From Streptomyces atratus (lineage in GTDB: Bacteria > Actinomycetota > Actinomycetes > Streptomycetales > Streptomycetaceae): a stretch of 64,000 nucleotides of DNA. Under the pieces are notes generated by a model. It worked only from the letters and a program-made list of their open reading frames with translations. It ran no database searches and was not told the origin of the DNA. Below, piece by piece: positions 62,278-64,000 of the stretch (position 1 is its first letter; the number at the start of each line of letters is the position of its first letter). The stretch covers positions 21,190-85,189 of the forward strand of contig NZ_BMRN01000033.1 in the NCBI RefSeq assembly GCF_014648655.1, written 5' to 3'. Both the position numbers and the translations under genes were made by a program.

Positions 62278-62434
62278 CGACTTCGACGGATACCGCGACT
62301 TCGTGCTCGTGAACGCCGAACACGTTGAGAACTGGTGGCCGGCGACCTCCACCTCGCCCGAGCGCGCGGAGACCGAGAAGGCACTGACCCTGTTTGCCGA
62401 CTGGAAGGCCGACGAGTACGACATCCTCGACTGA
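62162..62434 (+). CDS. Small DUF6225-like protein
   Basis: A 90-residue acidic protein, MADTFDHAPQVWNAAQLREA, with DLPDDTPIHIGVAEDPGDFD and ENWWPATSTSPERAETEKAL. I believe this is DUF6225, a Streptomyces family of unknown function. The start is fixed by a dead copy of the same gene at 19768. No obvious ribosome site, so it may be leaderless or weakly translated. Confidence 0.78.
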   Translation: MADTFDHAPQVWNAAQLREAIKDLPDDTPIHIGVAEDPGDFDGYRDFVLVNAEHVENWWPATSTSPERAETEKALTLFADWKADEYDILD

Positions 62435-63537
62435 ACCCGCCGCGGTTACCCCCCCGACCGGGGCGTCTTCCGGCTCGGTGCCGTCATTGCCAGGCCGCGG
62501 ATTTCTGCGGTCCCACCCTTGGCGGGCCAGCAGCATCGCCGCAGCGGCGAACGGCAGTGCTGGTTCCGTGCTTCGACGCGTTCGGACTCGGAGCAGAAGA
62601 CTTGTTTCCGCCTCGGCAGACTCGGAATCGAGAGTTGACAACCTCCCTCGGGCTCCCTGCTGGGGTAGGGGACAGGCTCTGCTCTGGGATTTCCGCAGTC
62701 GTTTCGGTCGATTTTCAGGGAACGTGTTTGGTCGTCGAGCTGCAGGACAGCAGGCCGTGGACGGAGCCGCCGTGGTGTGGTGCCGCGCCCGGTTCCGCCG
62801 TCGTCGGCCTGGGTGACACGCCATGAACGGGAGATCGAGCTGACTCGCGGCCTGACGGCGTACACGTAGCGGCTGAACGGAGCCCGGCGGTCGTCGTTCT
62901 CGTCGTTCGCGTACTACCCGAGGGTCCACTGCGCTGCCCGGCCGCCTATCCGACTGTAACTCAGTTCCTCACAGCAGATGTTGAGGAAGGACTCGCGCTT
63001 TCCCGGGCGCGTCCCTCCGCGCCAGGAACGCAGCTCCCCTGGGTTCTTGCCGGTACGAATTGCGGAAAATTAGTACTTGTCGTTCGCCCTGACCGCACCC
63101 TGCACGCGGTCTTCGCCGTTCGCGATGCCTTCCCAGAAGGACTTCACACTGTGCAAGTAGCCGCTTCGTTCCCCTCTGAGTTCCCAGCGGGCGAGCCGGC
63201 AGCGGAGGCCGGTGAACTTGCTCACCAGCAGCGTGGGGCGGCGGCCGGTACGGTCCAACGACACCTGGCCGGAAAGCGCATCCGGAAGACGACATTCTCA
63301 ACGGTCGAAAAGACACGCCCGTTGAGGTGTATCGCGAAGGGTGGCGTTTCGAGCAGACAGGGCCGGGACTGGCACATGCCGCTGGGACTAGAGACTTTCG
63401 TGAGTCACAGGCCGCTCGCGCGGCTGAGTTGAGCCTTGCTTCTGGCGACGCGAGTACCCCTTTGCTTCGCACTACGCCTACGTGCACCCGCAGGGAGCCC
63501 GGCTCCTCCCCAGTCGTGAGGAGCGAAGCGCGCGTTC
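62435..63537. other. 1.1 kb without a supported gene
   Basis: Stops are frequent in most frames. One leftward frame at 63070-63264 reads TLLVSKFTGLRCRLARWELR and SVKSFWEGIANGEDRVQGAV, which is protein-like but unassigned. Between 63040 and 63330 base composition is lower in GC than the flanks. Confidence 0.4.
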
Positions 63538-63558
63538 ATGACATGCGCTGACACCACC

Positions 63559-63918
63559 ATGCTGCGTTCCGTCATGCAGCATGCCACCGCCCATTACATA
63601 GCCACCGCGCTTTTCGCGATCACCCTGGTGGTCGCGCGAGGGCTGCGCATCCTGTGGCGCCGCAGGCCCCGGCGGGGCGGGTACCGGAAGCGCCGGCCCC
63701 GGCGCCGGGGCGGCCCCGGCGCCGGGGCGGCCCCGGCGCCGGAGGGCCTCTTGCCCACGTCTGTGCGGCCGATTCCTGGCACTGGCCACAGGGAGCCAAG
63801 GATGGGCATCAGGGTGGCGGCCACGGCTGGCCCGAACTGCTCGCGCGGGAGTGTGATCACGGTACTGTTGTCCGAACCGCGCTACATTGTGCCTGATACC
63901 CGATTTGCGCGGCGCTGA
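63559..63918 (+). CDS. Possible small membrane-anchored protein
   Basis: A 119-codon frame with one membrane helix (HYIATALFAITLVVARGL) followed by a very basic stretch (WRRRPRRGGYRKRR) and a Gly/Ala/Pro repeat encoded by the 17-bp tandem repeats. No ribosome site and no known family. The opposite strand is also open here, so this is tentative. Confidence 0.3.
   Translation: MLRSVMQHATAHYIATALFAITLVVARGLRILWRRRPRRGGYRKRRPRRRGGPGAGAAPAPEGLLPTSVRPIPGTGHREPRMGIRVAATAGPNCSRGSVITVLLSEPRYIVPDTRFARR
63695..63742. repeat. 17-bp tandem palindromic repeats
   Basis: The unit GGCCCCGGCGCCGGGGC occurs at 63695-63711, 63712-63728 and, cut short, 63729-63742. Each unit is self-complementary, so the block can form strong hairpins. 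Confidence 0.85.
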
Positions 63919-64000
63919 TGGCGGAGCGCGGGGTGGTGCGGTGGGGCGCATCGGGGAGTCGGAAAGGGTTTGCTGTCAGGGGTGGCCGGGGTGATTGCCA

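Noticed and set aside
63594..63860. Leftward ORF opposite the possible membrane protein
   Set aside because: Starts with a sensible ITLPREQFGPAVAATLMPIL but has no ribosome site and becomes repeat-encoded; cannot be separated from the rightward frame.
1..64000. CRISPR arrays, rRNA or tRNA genes
   Set aside because: No regularly spaced repeats with unique spacers and no conserved RNA-gene sequence were seen by eye; a computational scan was not possible.

Overview
The window looks like Streptomyces or a close relative. It is very GC-rich, uses GTG starts freely, has purine-rich ribosome binding sites, and carries many gene families typical of the genus (two-headed IclR regulators, mycothiol-type DinB-fold enzymes, DUF1203, DUF2071, DUF6083-like and DUF6225-like proteins, AICE-type replication genes, Uma2 and Imm49). 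The density of broken genes, transposase stumps and integrase remnants suggests accessory DNA such as a chromosome arm. All family assignments come from reading the translations; no database search was possible.

Layout. 0-1.8 kb: a secreted protein running off the left edge that may hold a PD-(D/E)xK nuclease core, and a DUF6333-like gene. 1.9-2.5 kb: stacked IS3 and ISL3 relics. 2.6-12.4 kb: one leftward operon for 4-hydroxybenzoate/protocatechuate breakdown in the order pcaI-pcaJ-pcaF-pcaH-pcaG-pcaB-pcaL-pobA-IclR regulator, with a perfect 16-bp palindrome just upstream of pcaI. It encodes every step from 4-hydroxybenzoate to succinyl-CoA plus acetyl-CoA. 12.5-19.9 kb: a mixture of intact genes (CorA transporter, DinB-fold protein, membrane protein, SRPBCC protein) and relics (ArsR, MFS, UspA, IS5, tyrosine recombinase, a dead copy of a gene found intact at 62.2 kb). 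20-30.3 kb: small regulatory modules: an ArsR/DUF2071 pair with a perfect 34-bp operator, a GNAT protein, a methyltransferase, divergent TetR/GNAT genes, DUF1203, an MFS exporter, and an ECF42-type sigma factor overlapping its DGPF/YciI partner.

31.5-39.6 kb: a compact polyketide locus: a DUF5988-like protein, a stand-alone ketosynthase whose usual lysine position reads Glu, and a 2120-residue KS-AT-DH-ER-KR-ACP synthase whose size and domain order match mycocerosic-acid-synthase-type iterative enzymes. No thioesterase, acyltransferase or ligase partner is visible nearby. Around it lie three copies of a GC-rich element of about 30 bp (40.1, 40.5 and 45.8 kb). 40.9-46.9 kb: a TIG-domain protein with a strong terminator, a frameshifted gene, a lectin fragment, a uronate-dehydrogenase-like SDR, an anti-sigma-type ATPase and a gene-poor stretch.

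46.9-50.2 kb: the replication core of an actinomycete integrative element (prim-pol, P4-type primase/helicase, small partner), with integrase debris nearby and a frame-changing 20-bp tandem duplication at the prim-pol/helicase junction. 50.7-64 kb: assorted small genes, many damaged: HAD protein, O-methyltransferase-like protein, Imm49 immunity protein without a visible toxin, an AraC regulator flanked by two VOC genes with near-identical promoters, a MerR/mycothiol-enzyme divergent pair with a classic 20-bp-spacer MerR promoter, a broken Uma2 gene, DUF6083-like and DUF6225-like genes, then a nearly gene-free right end.
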